Assembly: GCA_027316975.1 (NCBI GenBank)
Contig: DAHVFL010000001.1
Location: forward strand, 1 to 42,482
DNA length: 42,482 bases
Direction of reading: 5' to 3'
From: Chloroflexota bacterium
GTDB lineage: Bacteria > Chloroflexota > Ktedonobacteria > Ktedonobacterales > Ktedonobacteraceae
Shown: positions 33,614 to 41,523 of the stretch, piece after piece
How positions within the stretch are numbered: position 1 is the stretch's first letter
How the letters are laid out: each line of letters begins with the position of its first letter
Notes under the pieces: generated by a model
The model's database searches: none
What the model was told of the DNA's origin: nothing
What the model saw: the letters and a program-made list of their open reading frames with translations, nothing else
Made by a program: the position numbers and the translations under genes

Positions 33614-35104
33614 TTAAGCGACGGCAGCATTGGAATCATCGGCACCGGTTGCAACGAGATTGAGCGCGCCCTGCGCGGGGGTGGTTGGGGTGGTGGGTAC
33701 GGACGGCAGACTGGTGGCCGCGTCCCACTCATCGGGCACATCCGGCGTGGAAACCGACCCGCGCAGCTCGCGCAGCGTATCTTCCAGGCGGTTGAGGATG
33801 GTATCGATCTCCTCGCGTGTAATCACCACCGGCGGCTCGACGCGCACGACACGCGAGTTATTCAGCGTGCCGGAGATGAGTACGCCGCGCTTGAAGAGAC
33901 CCGAAGCTACCGCGTAGCCAACATCATCGCTGACGAAATGCTGGCCGATCAGCAGGCCCTTGCCGGTAATGTTGGTGTACACATCCCTGTGACGCCCAGC
34001 AATGTCTTTCAACCGCGCGATAAAGTATTCACCCTTTTCAGCAGCCTGTTCAGGAATGCTCTCCTCGAGCGTAACATTGATGGCAGCGATGGCGGCAGCG
34101 CAGGCCAGCGGATTGCCGCCGGTTGTCGAGGTATGGATGAACGGGTTGCTATTCATGACGCTCCAGATTTTGGGCGTGGACATGAACGCGCCGATGGGCA
34201 TCACACCTCCTCCCAGAGCTTTGGCAGAGGCGATAATATCAGGCGCGACATCCCAGTGATCTACACCCCACAGCTTACCCGTGCGACCCATACCCGTCTG
34301 CACTTCGTCAGCGATCAGCAAAACCTCGTAGTCATCACAGATGTGACGCAGGCGCGGCCAGAAATCATCCGGCGGCACTATAGCGCCCGCCTCACCCTGG
34401 ATCGGCTCCATAATAACGGCGGCAATATCATTGCCCACTTCGCGCGCGATACGCAGTTGCTGCTCTACCGCGTCAACATCGCCAAAAGGCACATGGAACA
34501 CATTATTCTGCGGCGTCATGGCCGGACGGCGGAAGATTGCCTTGCCCGTCAGCGAGAGCGAACCGGCTGTTTTGCCGTGAAAGCCGCGCACCGAGGCGAT
34601 AAAACCGCTCTTGCGTGTGTACAGTTTGGCGAGCTTCATAGCGCCCTCGACGGCCTCGGTGCCACTGCTCACGAAGAAACTGTATTGAATGTCGCCCGGC
34701 GTAATCTCGGCCAGCAGGTGCGCCAGCATACCACGCAGCGGATCAAGCAATTCCTGCGTCGGCAACGGGCTTTTCTGCAATTGTGCCTGCACGGCCCCCA
34801 CGACCTTCGGATGCGCCCAGCCCAGGTTGAAAAGGCCAAACCCACCCAGGCAGTCGATATATTCGCGGCCCAGCACATCCCGAAAGGTTGCGCCGTGTCC
34901 CGTCCATTCGACCGCCGCGAAGTCTCCTGCTTCCGCGACCGACTTACGATACTCGATAAAACCGCTATTATAATATTTGGCGAAGTTGTTGACCGTCGTA
35001 TCGATCAGCCATTCCGCTTCGCTTTTGCCTAGAACCTGCTTCTGGACAACATCGAGATACCGTTGTGAATCGTTGAGGGCCTGTCGTAAGCCATCGGTAC
35101 TCAT
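33614..35104 (-). CDS. patA: putrescine aminotransferase-like class III enzyme
   Basis: The 496-residue PLP enzyme aligns by eye with E. coli PatA (YgjG): NPGFLEYRKS-like NSGFIEYRKSVAEAGDFAAVEW, EYIDCLGGFGLFNLG, SQELLDPLR-like PTQELLDPLRGML, YSFFVSSGTEAVEGAMKLAK, FHGKTAGSLS, LIADEVQTGMGRTGK, ASAKALGGGVMPIGA (PLP Lys), TTGGNPLACAAA and SGTLNNSRVVRVEPP. It should transfer an amino group from putrescine or cadaverine to 2-oxoglutarate. The last 50 residues are a disordered Thr/Pro/Ala tail absent from E. coli PatA. AAAGGA lies five bases before ATG 35104. Confidence 0.88.
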   Translation of the reverse strand: MSTDGLRQALNDSQRYLDVVQKQVLGKSEAEWLIDTTVNNFAKYYNSGFIEYRKSVAEAGDFAAVEWTGHGATFRDVLGREYIDCLGGFGLFNLGWAHPKVVGAVQAQLQKSPLPTQELLDPLRGMLAHLLAEITPGDIQYSFFVSSGTEAVEGAMKLAKLYTRKSGFIASVRGFHGKTAGSLSLTGKAIFRRPAMTPQNNVFHVPFGDVDAVEQQLRIAREVGNDIAAVIMEPIQGEAGAIVPPDDFWPRLRHICDDYEVLLIADEVQTGMGRTGKLWGVDHWDVAPDIIASAKALGGGVMPIGAFMSTPKIWSVMNSNPFIHTSTTGGNPLACAAAIAAINVTLEESIPEQAAEKGEYFIARLKDIAGRHRDVYTNITGKGLLIGQHFVSDDVGYAVASGLFKRGVLISGTLNNSRVVRVEPPVVITREEIDTILNRLEDTLRELRGSVSTPDVPDEWDAATSLPSVPTTPTTPAQGALNLVATGADDSNAAVA

Positions 35105-35587
35105 AAAAATCCTTTCTGGTTATGCGGCTTCTCTAAATGACATCCCACCCCGGTCCGCTTACCGATTTCGCACCGTTTCCTTCCATACCATGGAATACTC
35201 CGGGCCGGTGGGTATCAAATCACGTATCCCTGGGGATAAACGCTCTGGAAAAACAAATTAAAGGACGCTTGCTACTACGTAAAGCGTACCTGATCTGTCA
35301 AAAGTGTAATACACAATAGCTTGCGTTGATCAAAGCAAGTGAGAAGTGGAAAAGCAAAGCCATGACACTTCACCCTGGCACAGACCAGGTATTTCAGGGG
35401 GCATAAAGGCTCAGGGGTAACAGGTGGACAGGTGGAAACCGCGAAATACGTAGTATTTCGGAATATAACGGCCTCGTTTTTTACCGGGTATGTCGGTGAC
35501 TTTCACGAAAAACACCAGCATTCTGCGTTCTGGGTACGAATTGTGTGTTCTTATGTAATCAGTATACCATTACCTGATATGGTTTGG
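35105..35587. other. 483-base gap upstream of patA
   Basis: I see no gene. The first 110 bases form a potentially structured patA leader: CCCACC with GGTGGG (35144-35149 and 35207-35212) encloses a small stem TTCCAT-ACC-ATGGAA (35181-35195). The remainder, to the hicB stop, is unremarkable. Confidence 0.5.
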
Positions 35588-35794
35588 CTAGGCAGTAACC
35601 ATCGGCGGAGGAATAGGCTCTCCTGCTTTTTGAGCATCTTCTATCCAGAGATTGATGACTTCATGAGCATTCTTAATCGCCTCTTCGTATGTTTTGCCGT
35701 GTGTTTTACATCCCGGAAGTTCAGGAACAGTAACGACGTAGATGTTGTCTCTTGGATCCCATTGAATGACCATTGAATAGTGGTTGGGGTTCAT
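35588..35794 (-). CDS. hicB: HicB-family antitoxin
   Basis: The 68-residue protein is a short HicB: YSMVIQWDPRDNIYVVTVPELPGCKTHGKTYEEAIKNAHEVINLWIEDAQKAGEPIPPP is the complete partial-RNase-H-like domain in pieces SMVIQWDP, VTVPELPGC and GKTYEEAIKNA. No C-terminal DNA-binding domain follows, so it may rely on the complex for operator binding. Its ATG at 35794 overlaps the hicA stop by 4 bases. Confidence 0.92.
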   Translation of the reverse strand: MNPNHYSMVIQWDPRDNIYVVTVPELPGCKTHGKTYEEAIKNAHEVINLWIEDAQKAGEPIPPPMVTA

Positions 35795-35997
35795 AGATCT
35801 TTGCCTACCTTTCTCAATGCTTCTCGTACGTCGTCAATTTGATATCTTTGGGCGTCATCTCCATCGTTACCCGAAAGCGTAACACGAAAAGCGGGCAATT
35901 CGAGATGTTTCCACAATGTATGGCTCCCTCTGGCTGATCTAGAATAAAATCCAGCTTTAGAAAGGGCGGCTTTAAGTTTTTTAATTTTAATGGGCAT
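35791..35997 (-). CDS. hicA: HicA-family mRNA interferase toxin
   Basis: The 68-residue toxin has the double-stranded-RNA-binding-like HicA fold: IKKLKAALSKAGFYSRSARGSHTLWKH, with the catalytic His in GSH, then FRVTLSGN and IDDVREALRKVGKDL. The family cuts mRNA and is neutralised by HicB, encoded directly downstream with an ATGA overlap. Toxin first, antitoxin second is the usual hicAB order. Confidence 0.92.
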   Translation of the reverse strand: MPIKIKKLKAALSKAGFYSRSARGSHTLWKHLELPAFRVTLSGNDGDDAQRYQIDDVREALRKVGKDL

Positions 35998-36089
35998 CGC
36001 TACAACTCAACTTCATCTACGCTAAATTATACAACGACTCTCTGGGTGTTTGCTATACTCGGTACACAGCCTTGTATATCACACGTTAA

Positions 36090-36959
36090 TCAATACGCCC
36101 GCCCGAACCTCGACTCCAGATAACGCGCCAGAATAGCGAGGGGATAACAGATCCAGAAGAACATCACTGCTCCGAAAACGTAAAAGAAGAGTTGCAGATT
36201 AGCGTCGGAGGCGTTCGCGGTGGCAGCCGCCGTGACCAATTGTTGCAATTCCAGTACGCCGCCAATGACGGAGAGCAACGCGCTATCCTGAACCAATGTA
36301 ATAAAGTAGTTGGTGAACGGCGGAATAGTAATGCGAAAAGCCTGGGGCAATACAATTTTACGCATGATCTGGCGCGAGTTCAGACCTAAACTCAAGGCCG
36401 CTTCGGTCTGGCCTATGGGTACCGACTCAATACCGGTGCGGAAGACCTCAGTCAAGTATGCGCCGTAATTGAAGCTAAGGCCGATGATGCCATAGAAAGC
36501 AGCATCGAAGAAATTAGGACCTGGCATAATACTATTGTTTTGCAGCAGGGTCATGAAATTATAGGCAATCGTATAGGGGTCAAAGCCTATCCCTTCGAGT
36601 GCAGCGCGAATACCAAAACCCCAGAAAAATAATTGAACCAGGATGGGAGTGCCACGGATGACCTCAACATAGATTGCTGCGATGATTCGCAATACTGCAA
36701 AATGCGAAAGACGACCCAGCGCGCCAATAAAACCAAAGATAGTCGCCAGGATCATACTTGTGATCGAAAGAAAAATCGTTAAACCTGCCCCTCCCAGAAG
36801 TGTAGGGAAATAGAGAGCGATAGAATCCCGATAGCGATAGAAGTAAAAGGCTAAACCGGCTAGCGCTGCTATAATGGCCGCATAAAAGACATAATCTAAA
36901 ATCACCAGCAAACTGCGCGGTCTGCGTTCTATATGTGGCTTTGTAATCGAGTGATCCAT
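36090..36959 (-). CDS. polar amino-acid ABC transporter permease (second)
   Basis: The 289-residue membrane protein belongs to the HisMQ/GlnP permease family. After a cytoplasmic N-tail and a first helix at about 18-43, the transport domain shows the TLLGGAGLTIFLS entry, YVEVIRGTPILVQLFF and the EAA loop (YLTEVFRTGIESVPIGQTEAALSLGLNSRQIMRKIVLPQAFR). It starts at ATG 36959 (AAGGAAT upstream), 17 bases after the first permease, so the two are made together and should pair as a heterodimer. Confidence 0.92.
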   Translation of the reverse strand: MDHSITKPHIERRPRSLLVILDYVFYAAIIAALAGLAFYFYRYRDSIALYFPTLLGGAGLTIFLSITSMILATIFGFIGALGRLSHFAVLRIIAAIYVEVIRGTPILVQLFFWGFGIRAALEGIGFDPYTIAYNFMTLLQNNSIMPGPNFFDAAFYGIIGLSFNYGAYLTEVFRTGIESVPIGQTEAALSLGLNSRQIMRKIVLPQAFRITIPPFTNYFITLVQDSALLSVIGGVLELQQLVTAAATANASDANLQLFFYVFGAVMFFWICYPLAILARYLESRFGRAY

Positions 36960-36976
36960 ACAGTATTCCTTCCAGA

Positions 36977-37669
36977 TTATAACGCTGCGCGCAGTTTGCG
37001 TTCATACCACCTGGCAAAGTACGAAGTTGGCAGGCTGAGAACAAGGTACAGTACCATCACAAGTAATATGAGCGGTGTGGGATTACTGCCATATTTATTT
37101 CGCCAGAAATCAAAAGCGGAAGTAAGTTCAAATCCAGCAATCACACTGACGATAGCAGAATCCTTAAGCATGTAAATAAGATCATTGACGAAGGGCGGAA
37201 TCATCAAGGGTATCGCTTGTGGGAACACTATGCGGAAAAAGTTCTGTCTTGAATCCAGGCCCAGAGACAGAGCAGCTTCAGTCTGACCGCGTTCGACCGA
37301 AAGAAAACCAGCGCGAAAGACCTCCGCCTCGTAGGCCGAGTAGTTGATAGCCAGCACAGCAATACCTGCAGTCCAACCATTGATGTATACAGCCAGATTG
37401 AGACCTCCCAGGCTGCTACTGATGCTAAACAGGATGGTACTCAGACCAAAGTAGATGAGAAATAGCTGGGCGATGAAAGGAGTGCTACGAATAACCTCAA
37501 TATAAATTCGCGCAGGGCCGCGTAACCAGATAAAACGTGAACTACCCATGAGCGCCAGTATAACCCCAAACAGCAAAGCCAATGGAAAAGCAACAACGCA
37601 GTAGATAATAGTGTTGAGTGTTCCACGTAAAAAATATGGCAACACTTGCGGAAGAATGCTAAAATCCAT
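36977..37669 (-). CDS. polar amino-acid ABC transporter permease (first)
   Basis: The 230-residue HisMQ-family permease has GTLNTIIYCVVAFPLALLFG, YIEVIRSTPFIAQLFL and the EAA loop YEAEVFRAGFLSVERGQTEAALSLGLDSRQNFFRIVFPQA. ATG 37669 follows GGTGAGGGT; the frame extends to 37720 without a better signal. It is transcribed after the binding-protein gene, but the two are separated by 391 bases of repeats, which could lower or uncouple permease expression. Confidence 0.92.
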   Translation of the reverse strand: MDFSILPQVLPYFLRGTLNTIIYCVVAFPLALLFGVILALMGSSRFIWLRGPARIYIEVIRSTPFIAQLFLIYFGLSTILFSISSSLGGLNLAVYINGWTAGIAVLAINYSAYEAEVFRAGFLSVERGQTEAALSLGLDSRQNFFRIVFPQAIPLMIPPFVNDLIYMLKDSAIVSVIAGFELTSAFDFWRNKYGSNPTPLILLVMVLYLVLSLPTSYFARWYERKLRAAL

Positions 37670-37765
37670 ACCCTCACCTTTTCTCAACATCACCTGGTGT
37701 TGATGTATCTGTATCACCATTCGCTAAATAAAGCGAAGAAACAACGGCGGATTAGCCTGTCACAT

Positions 37766-37838
37766 GTAGGGACGCGATTGATCGCGTCCGTTCGTGCCGG
37801 CGTTCACGCGATACGGACGCAATCAATCGCGTCCCTAC
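37766..37838. repeat. 25-bp inverted repeat (GTAGGGACGCGAT family)
   Basis: Arms 37766-37790 and 37814-37838 pair with one mismatch around 23 bases. The core is shared with the small hairpin at 10052-10071. Confidence 0.8.
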
Positions 37839-37868
37839 TGCTCTGTCAAACTTCATAGAGCATCCCTG

Positions 37869-37936
37869 CTGTCATTCTGAGCGCAGCGAAGAATCTCCTG
37901 CGGCATGGAGATTCTTCGCTGCGCTCAGAATGACAG
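37869..37936. repeat. 30-bp perfect hairpin (CTGTCAT-C-TGAGCG family)
   Basis: Arms 37869-37898 and 37907-37936 are exact complements with an 8-base loop. Same family as 12553-12625 and 17998-18067. Confidence 0.88.
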
Positions 37937-38000
37937 GACTTTCCCTTGCGCTCAGAATGACAGGACTTTCCCTTGCGCTCAGAATGACAGGACTTTCCCT
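37921..38000. repeat. three tandem copies of a 27-base unit
   Basis: The unit GCGCTCAGAATGACAGGACT plus TTCCCTT occurs at 37921-37947, 37948-37974 and 37975-38000 (last copy one base short). The first copy is the right arm of the hairpin plus flank, so the array grew from the end of that repeat. Confidence 0.85.
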
Positions 38001-38060
38001 CGATCGGATGAAGGTAGACCATGCACTACCTTTTCCGCGACACAAGCTTCCGTCCTCCTG

Positions 38061-39008
38061 CTACCCCTTCATCACGCCGATTGAAGCCTGATCGTCATTC
38101 CAGATTTGCCACCTGTTGTAAATCTTATAGAGCGTTCCATTGGCCTTGAGGATAGCAAAAGCCTGGTTGATCTCGGGCACCAGCAAGGATGCTCTGGGAC
38201 TGCTCTTGTTGAAGCCTACATAGTAATTATCCTTGTTGAGCGTTCCACCCAGGAACGTCAACTGGGGAATTGGCTGCGCACCGGGACCGGTACCTTTAAC
38301 ATAGTACGAGGCAATCGGAAGGTCCAGGAAGAAAGCATCGACTTTATTCTGCACCAGGTCGGTAAAGGCAATATTGCCAGCGTAGGAATGAATGGTGATC
38401 TTCTTAGGCGGGTTAGTTCCATTGTAATCGTTCATGATTGTTTCAGCTTTATAGCCAGAACCGGTGCCAACGGTATACCCGCCCAGAACCGATACATCAG
38501 TCGGAGTGACACCTGTGAAACGTGAATCACCGACGCGGACGACAATCTGTTGACCATACCGGTAATAGGGAACTGAAAATAACTCGGTCTTCTGGCGGTC
38601 GGTCGTTTGTTCCCATCCATTCATTACCATGTCGACCTGATTATTCGTCAACGCCTGCTCGAGATTGGCGTAGCAGACCTCCTGTTGTGCCTGGTTGATA
38701 TTCATCAAGGCCGCGATAGCTGCCGCAATTTCAACCTCGAAGCCGATGATGCTTTTCGGATTTTTCGGGTCTTGAAATACATAGGGCGCGCCTGACACGT
38801 AGTCAGCGCCCCATTGCAGATTACCCGGCGTCTTGAGTCCATTACTGGTGACCGTTGTTGCGCCCGCTGTAGGCGTCGAACCTCCACCGGTAGATACGTT
38901 GCCGCCGCAGGCCGCGAGCAATGCCTCGATGCTACTGCCCGCCAGGACAAGCCCACCAAGCTGTCCAGCGCGTTTCACAAACGTTCGTCTGCCAATGTCT
39001 TCGATCAT
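38061..39008 (-). CDS. amino-acid ABC transporter substrate-binding lipoprotein
   Basis: The 315-residue protein starts MIEDIGRRTFVKRAGQLGGLVLAGSSIEALLAACGG: a twin-arginine-like RRTFVKR plus a lipobox LAAC, so it is exported, probably by Tat, and lipid anchored. A Gly/Ser/Thr-rich linker follows. The mature part is a family 3 solute-binding protein (GFEVEIAAAIAALM, NLEQALTNNQVDMVMNGWEQTTDR, VGTGSGYKAE, VDAFFLDLPIASYYV, YYVGFNKSSP, NQAFAILKANGTLYKIYNRW). The start at 39008 is chosen over an upstream frame start because it gives a proper signal peptide. The ligand is probably a polar amino acid. Confidence 0.9.
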   Translation of the reverse strand: MIEDIGRRTFVKRAGQLGGLVLAGSSIEALLAACGGNVSTGGGSTPTAGATTVTSNGLKTPGNLQWGADYVSGAPYVFQDPKNPKSIIGFEVEIAAAIAALMNINQAQQEVCYANLEQALTNNQVDMVMNGWEQTTDRQKTELFSVPYYRYGQQIVVRVGDSRFTGVTPTDVSVLGGYTVGTGSGYKAETIMNDYNGTNPPKKITIHSYAGNIAFTDLVQNKVDAFFLDLPIASYYVKGTGPGAQPIPQLTFLGGTLNKDNYYVGFNKSSPRASLLVPEINQAFAILKANGTLYKIYNRWQIWNDDQASIGVMKG

Positions 39009-39068
39009 AAAATCATCATTGCCTTTCCGTAATTGGTCCTGGCACATCCGAGTTGAGCCTACCTTACT

Positions 39069-39902
39069 TTACAGCATGGTAGAAAGCACGCGCTCCAGGA
39101 ATAGCTTTGTGCGCTCATGTTTGGGCTGCTTGAACAGCTCCTCGGGATCACCCTGTTCAACAATCACGCCGTCCGAAATAAAAACGACGCGATCAGAGAC
39201 ATCTCGCGCAAACTGCATTTCATGCGTCACTACGACCATCGTACTTCCCTCATAGGCCAGGTCCTTCATAACTTTAAGCACCTCGCCTACCAGTTCGGGA
39301 TCAAGCGCTGAGGTTGGTTCATCGAAAAGGAGGGCGCGTGGCTGCATCGCCAGGGCGCGCGCAATGGCAACGCGCTGCTTCTGTCCACCCGACAACTTAT
39401 TGGGGTACACGTCACGCTTTTCCGCCAACCCCACCTTCGCCAGCAATTTTTCTGCTTGCGCCACCGCCTGGTCTCTGGGCGTCTTACGCACGCGCAGAGG
39501 GGCCTCGATGATGTTTTGTAACACAGTCATATGCGGGAAGAGGTTGAAATTCTGGAAGACCATACCCAGCTCGCTGCGAATCGGGCTAAGCTGCTTTATC
39601 GAGAGGTTGGGATCAAGAAGATGCCCGTGAATGTAAATCTGGCCGCTGGTATGTTTTTCAAGTCCGTTGAAACAACGCAGCAATGTACTTTTCCCTGAAC
39701 CACTGGGGCCAATCAGGGCTACCACTTCCCTTTTATGCACTTCAAAATCGACATCTTTGAGAACATGTTTATCGCCGAAATACTTGTTCACTTTGATTGC
39801 GCTAATTATAATTTCATCTTCAACGCTATTGGTCTGAGATAGAGTACCCGAGTTGGTGAGCGGAACAAATACGCCGTCAGAGAACGACTGATGGGAGTCC
39901 AT
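39069..39902 (-). CDS. amino-acid ABC transporter ATPase (GlnQ/HisP type)
   Basis: The 277-residue ATPase has Walker A GPSGSGKST, Q-loop VFQNFNLFPHMTVLQNI, signature LSGGQKQRVAIARAL, Walker B ALLFDEPTSALDPE and switch His VVTHEM. This pattern is that of polar amino-acid importers. An extra 35-residue Ser/Thr-rich N-terminus precedes the usual start. ATG 39902 has AAGGAGTAA upstream. It is the first gene of a four-gene importer (ATPase, binding protein, two permeases) with a consensus promoter about 90 bases upstream. Confidence 0.94.
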   Translation of the reverse strand: MDSHQSFSDGVFVPLTNSGTLSQTNSVEDEIIISAIKVNKYFGDKHVLKDVDFEVHKREVVALIGPSGSGKSTLLRCFNGLEKHTSGQIYIHGHLLDPNLSIKQLSPIRSELGMVFQNFNLFPHMTVLQNIIEAPLRVRKTPRDQAVAQAEKLLAKVGLAEKRDVYPNKLSGGQKQRVAIARALAMQPRALLFDEPTSALDPELVGEVLKVMKDLAYEGSTMVVVTHEMQFARDVSDRVVFISDGVIVEQGDPEELFKQPKHERTKLFLERVLSTML

Positions 39903-39988
39903 GAGTTACTCCTTTTTTTTGCAAGTCAGTGAAACCTGGCAGATAGCATCACTTACTAAAATTGGTGCAGATCAGGATGTTGGCATAC

Positions 39989-40017
39989 AGTATAGTCATC
40001 AATTATGAGCCTGTCAA
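39989..40017 (-). promoter_or_regulatory. consensus promoter of the ABC transporter operon
   Basis: On the minus strand TTGACA (40017-40012), a 17-base spacer and TATACT (39994-39989) precede the ATPase gene. This is among the best matches to the sigma-70 consensus in the window. Confidence 0.82.
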
Positions 40018-40104
40018 GCTTTCAGCCATGCCAGAAATTATGGCGTGATATACTATCTTCATTAGCGCCGGCAAGCCGGCTCCAATCAACAGTATAGGTG
40101 AAGA

Positions 40105-40890
40105 ATGCCATTCTTTTCAATCGCGCATACCACAATGTACTACGATGTTATTGAGTCAGATTTCACCACACAGGATAATAGTACCTCGCCTTCACACCTG
40201 CTGCTTATTCATGGTTTCGGCGGCACGCCCTCAAGCGACTTTGCCGGACAATTGCCACTCTTGCGCCAGCGCTATCGCGTGATCGCGCCGCACCTGCGCG
40301 GCTATGGTCGTTCCACGCATCGCGTAGCGTATACCCTGACGTTTTACCAGGACGATGCCGCAGACCTGGCCGCTCTGCTACACATGCTGGGCATCAGCCA
40401 AACATTGGTAGTAGGCTTCAGCGACGGCGGCATTGTCGGCTTGTTGCTGGCAGCCCACTATCCACAACTTGTCAGCGCGCTGGCAGTCATGGGCGCGCAG
40501 CCCACCATCACTACGCAGAACACCACCGCCATCCGCCACTGGCTGCTCGAAAAGCCCCTACCCGAGGATTGGCAGACCGAACTGGCAGCCCTGCATGGCG
40601 ACCCCTACTGGCGCGCGCTGCCATCGATGTACGTCAAGGGCCAGGACGCGCTCGTCGCGGCAGGCGGCATCATCATCAGCGATGCAGAACTGGCAAGCAT
40701 CACCTGTCCCACCCTCATCATGCACGGTAAGCGCGACCGTATTGTCCCAGCCGAATACGCCTCCATCCTGCACGAGAAAATTGCTGGCTCAGAAATAGTC
40801 CTATTCGACGCCGGCCACGCGGCCCACCTGCGCTGCGAACAGGAATATACCTCGACAGTCCTGGATTTCCTGCGCAGGCATGACAGGTAA
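40105..40890 (+). CDS. alpha/beta hydrolase
   Basis: The 261-residue protein has the alpha/beta-hydrolase sequence LLLIHGFGGTPSSDF (oxyanion HGFGG), VIAPHLRGYGRS, VVGFSDGGIVGLLLA (nucleophile Ser in GFSDGG), PTLIMHGKRDRIVP (acid Asp) and DAGHAAHL (His). The catalytic triad is complete. No signal peptide is present, so it is cytoplasmic. The start ATG 40105 has AGGTGAAGA upstream. The substrate cannot be told from sequence. The gene is divergent from the ABC operon and lies 154 bases before ssrA. Confidence 0.88.
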   Translation: MPFFSIAHTTMYYDVIESDFTTQDNSTSPSHLLLIHGFGGTPSSDFAGQLPLLRQRYRVIAPHLRGYGRSTHRVAYTLTFYQDDAADLAALLHMLGISQTLVVGFSDGGIVGLLLAAHYPQLVSALAVMGAQPTITTQNTTAIRHWLLEKPLPEDWQTELAALHGDPYWRALPSMYVKGQDALVAAGGIIISDAELASITCPTLIMHGKRDRIVPAEYASILHEKIAGSEIVLFDAGHAAHLRCEQEYTSTVLDFLRRHDR

Positions 40891-40969
40891 GGTCATTCAA
40901 AAGTCGCGCCTCCGGCGCATATTATTGGTTATAGGTGTAAGTTTGCAGGCAGGTCCGAGCAAAATTTAC

Positions 40970-40998
40970 TTGCTATTTGTCAAGCGATGTGGTAATAT
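40970..40998 (+). promoter_or_regulatory. likely ssrA promoter
   Basis: TTGCTA (40970-40975), 17 bases and TAATAT (40993-40998) lie about 45 bases before the mature tmRNA 5' end at 41045, leaving a short leader to be trimmed. Confidence 0.6.
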
Positions 40999-41044
40999 TA
41001 ATGAGCATTCCCCCATACTATCAGCATGGGATGTGCAATTACCT

Positions 41045-41412
41045 GGGGATGTCGGGTTTCGACAGACGAGCAGGTTGATGAATTGCAGGTCGAGGTGTCG
41101 GTATGCGCTCTCGTAAAACAACCGACAAACAACAAATGCCAAACCGGCATACAACTACGCTCTCGCTGCCTAATAACCAGTGATGCGTCGTCCCCCTGGC
41201 TTTTTTCTGTGGGGTCAGGACCGGGCGTCGAAAACACGGGATGCTATGGTGAGTACCGCCTTCTAACCGCCATTTAAGACCAGAGGGCCAGCGCCGACGA
41301 ATCCTGTCGATGGGAGTCCGAGACGTTTAAGAAAAATCATCGACTAAACTTGTAGCATATTCATCGATAGGTTTGTTTGGACAGGGGGTTCGACTCCCCC
41401 TCATCTCCACCA
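41045..41412 (+). ncRNA. ssrA: tmRNA (transfer-messenger RNA)
   Basis: This 368-base RNA rescues stalled ribosomes. The 5' end GGGGATGTCGGGTTTCGACA pairs with the 3' end CATCTCC to form the acceptor stem, and the T-arm reads GGGGGTTCGACTCCCCC before the encoded ACCA (41409-41412). The tag frame runs through AAACCGGCATACAACTAC and ends GCTCTCGCTGCC TAA TAA, so the tag ends in YNYALAA. A likely full tag is NNRQTTNAKPAYNYALAA, but the resume codon is inferred. Protein frames drawn over this stretch are not genes. Confidence 0.96.
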
Positions 41413-41415
41413 CAC

Positions 41416-41455
41416 GAACGGCTTGTAAATCGGCTTTACAGGCCGTTTCGTTTTA
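41416..41455 (+). terminator. intrinsic terminator after ssrA
   Basis: A 14-bp stem (41416-41429 with 41435-41448, two wobble pairs) with a 5-base loop is followed by CGTTTTATTC. Confidence 0.75.
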
Positions 41456-41523
41456 TTCACGCTAGCGCAAAAGCTGTACCTTACAGCTTCATCTACAGTT
41501 TACAGCCCTGAATACAGCTACAC

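Larger units (their letters stand above)
37670..38060. other. repeat-filled gap inside the ABC transporter operon
   Basis: No gene is supported. The gap holds three stacked repeats listed below: a 25-bp near-perfect hairpin, a 30-bp perfect hairpin and three tandem 27-base units. Confidence 0.8.

Noticed and set aside
33584..35032. Long plus-strand frame of 482 codons
   Set aside because: It lies antisense to patA, whose protein is clearly recognisable; the frame is a codon-bias shadow. The same applies to 28653-30035 and 14478-15494.
35105..35215. Known riboswitch (guanidine, glycine or cobalamin type) in the patA leader
   Set aside because: I compared the strand with the conserved cores I remember and none fits. 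Only generic stems are visible.
12438..38060. CRISPR array among the repeats
   Set aside because: Repeats are palindromic or directly adjacent without regular unique spacers, and no cas genes are present.
41026..41277. Small protein frames over 40966-41277
   Set aside because: They overlap the tmRNA, which explains the sequence fully.
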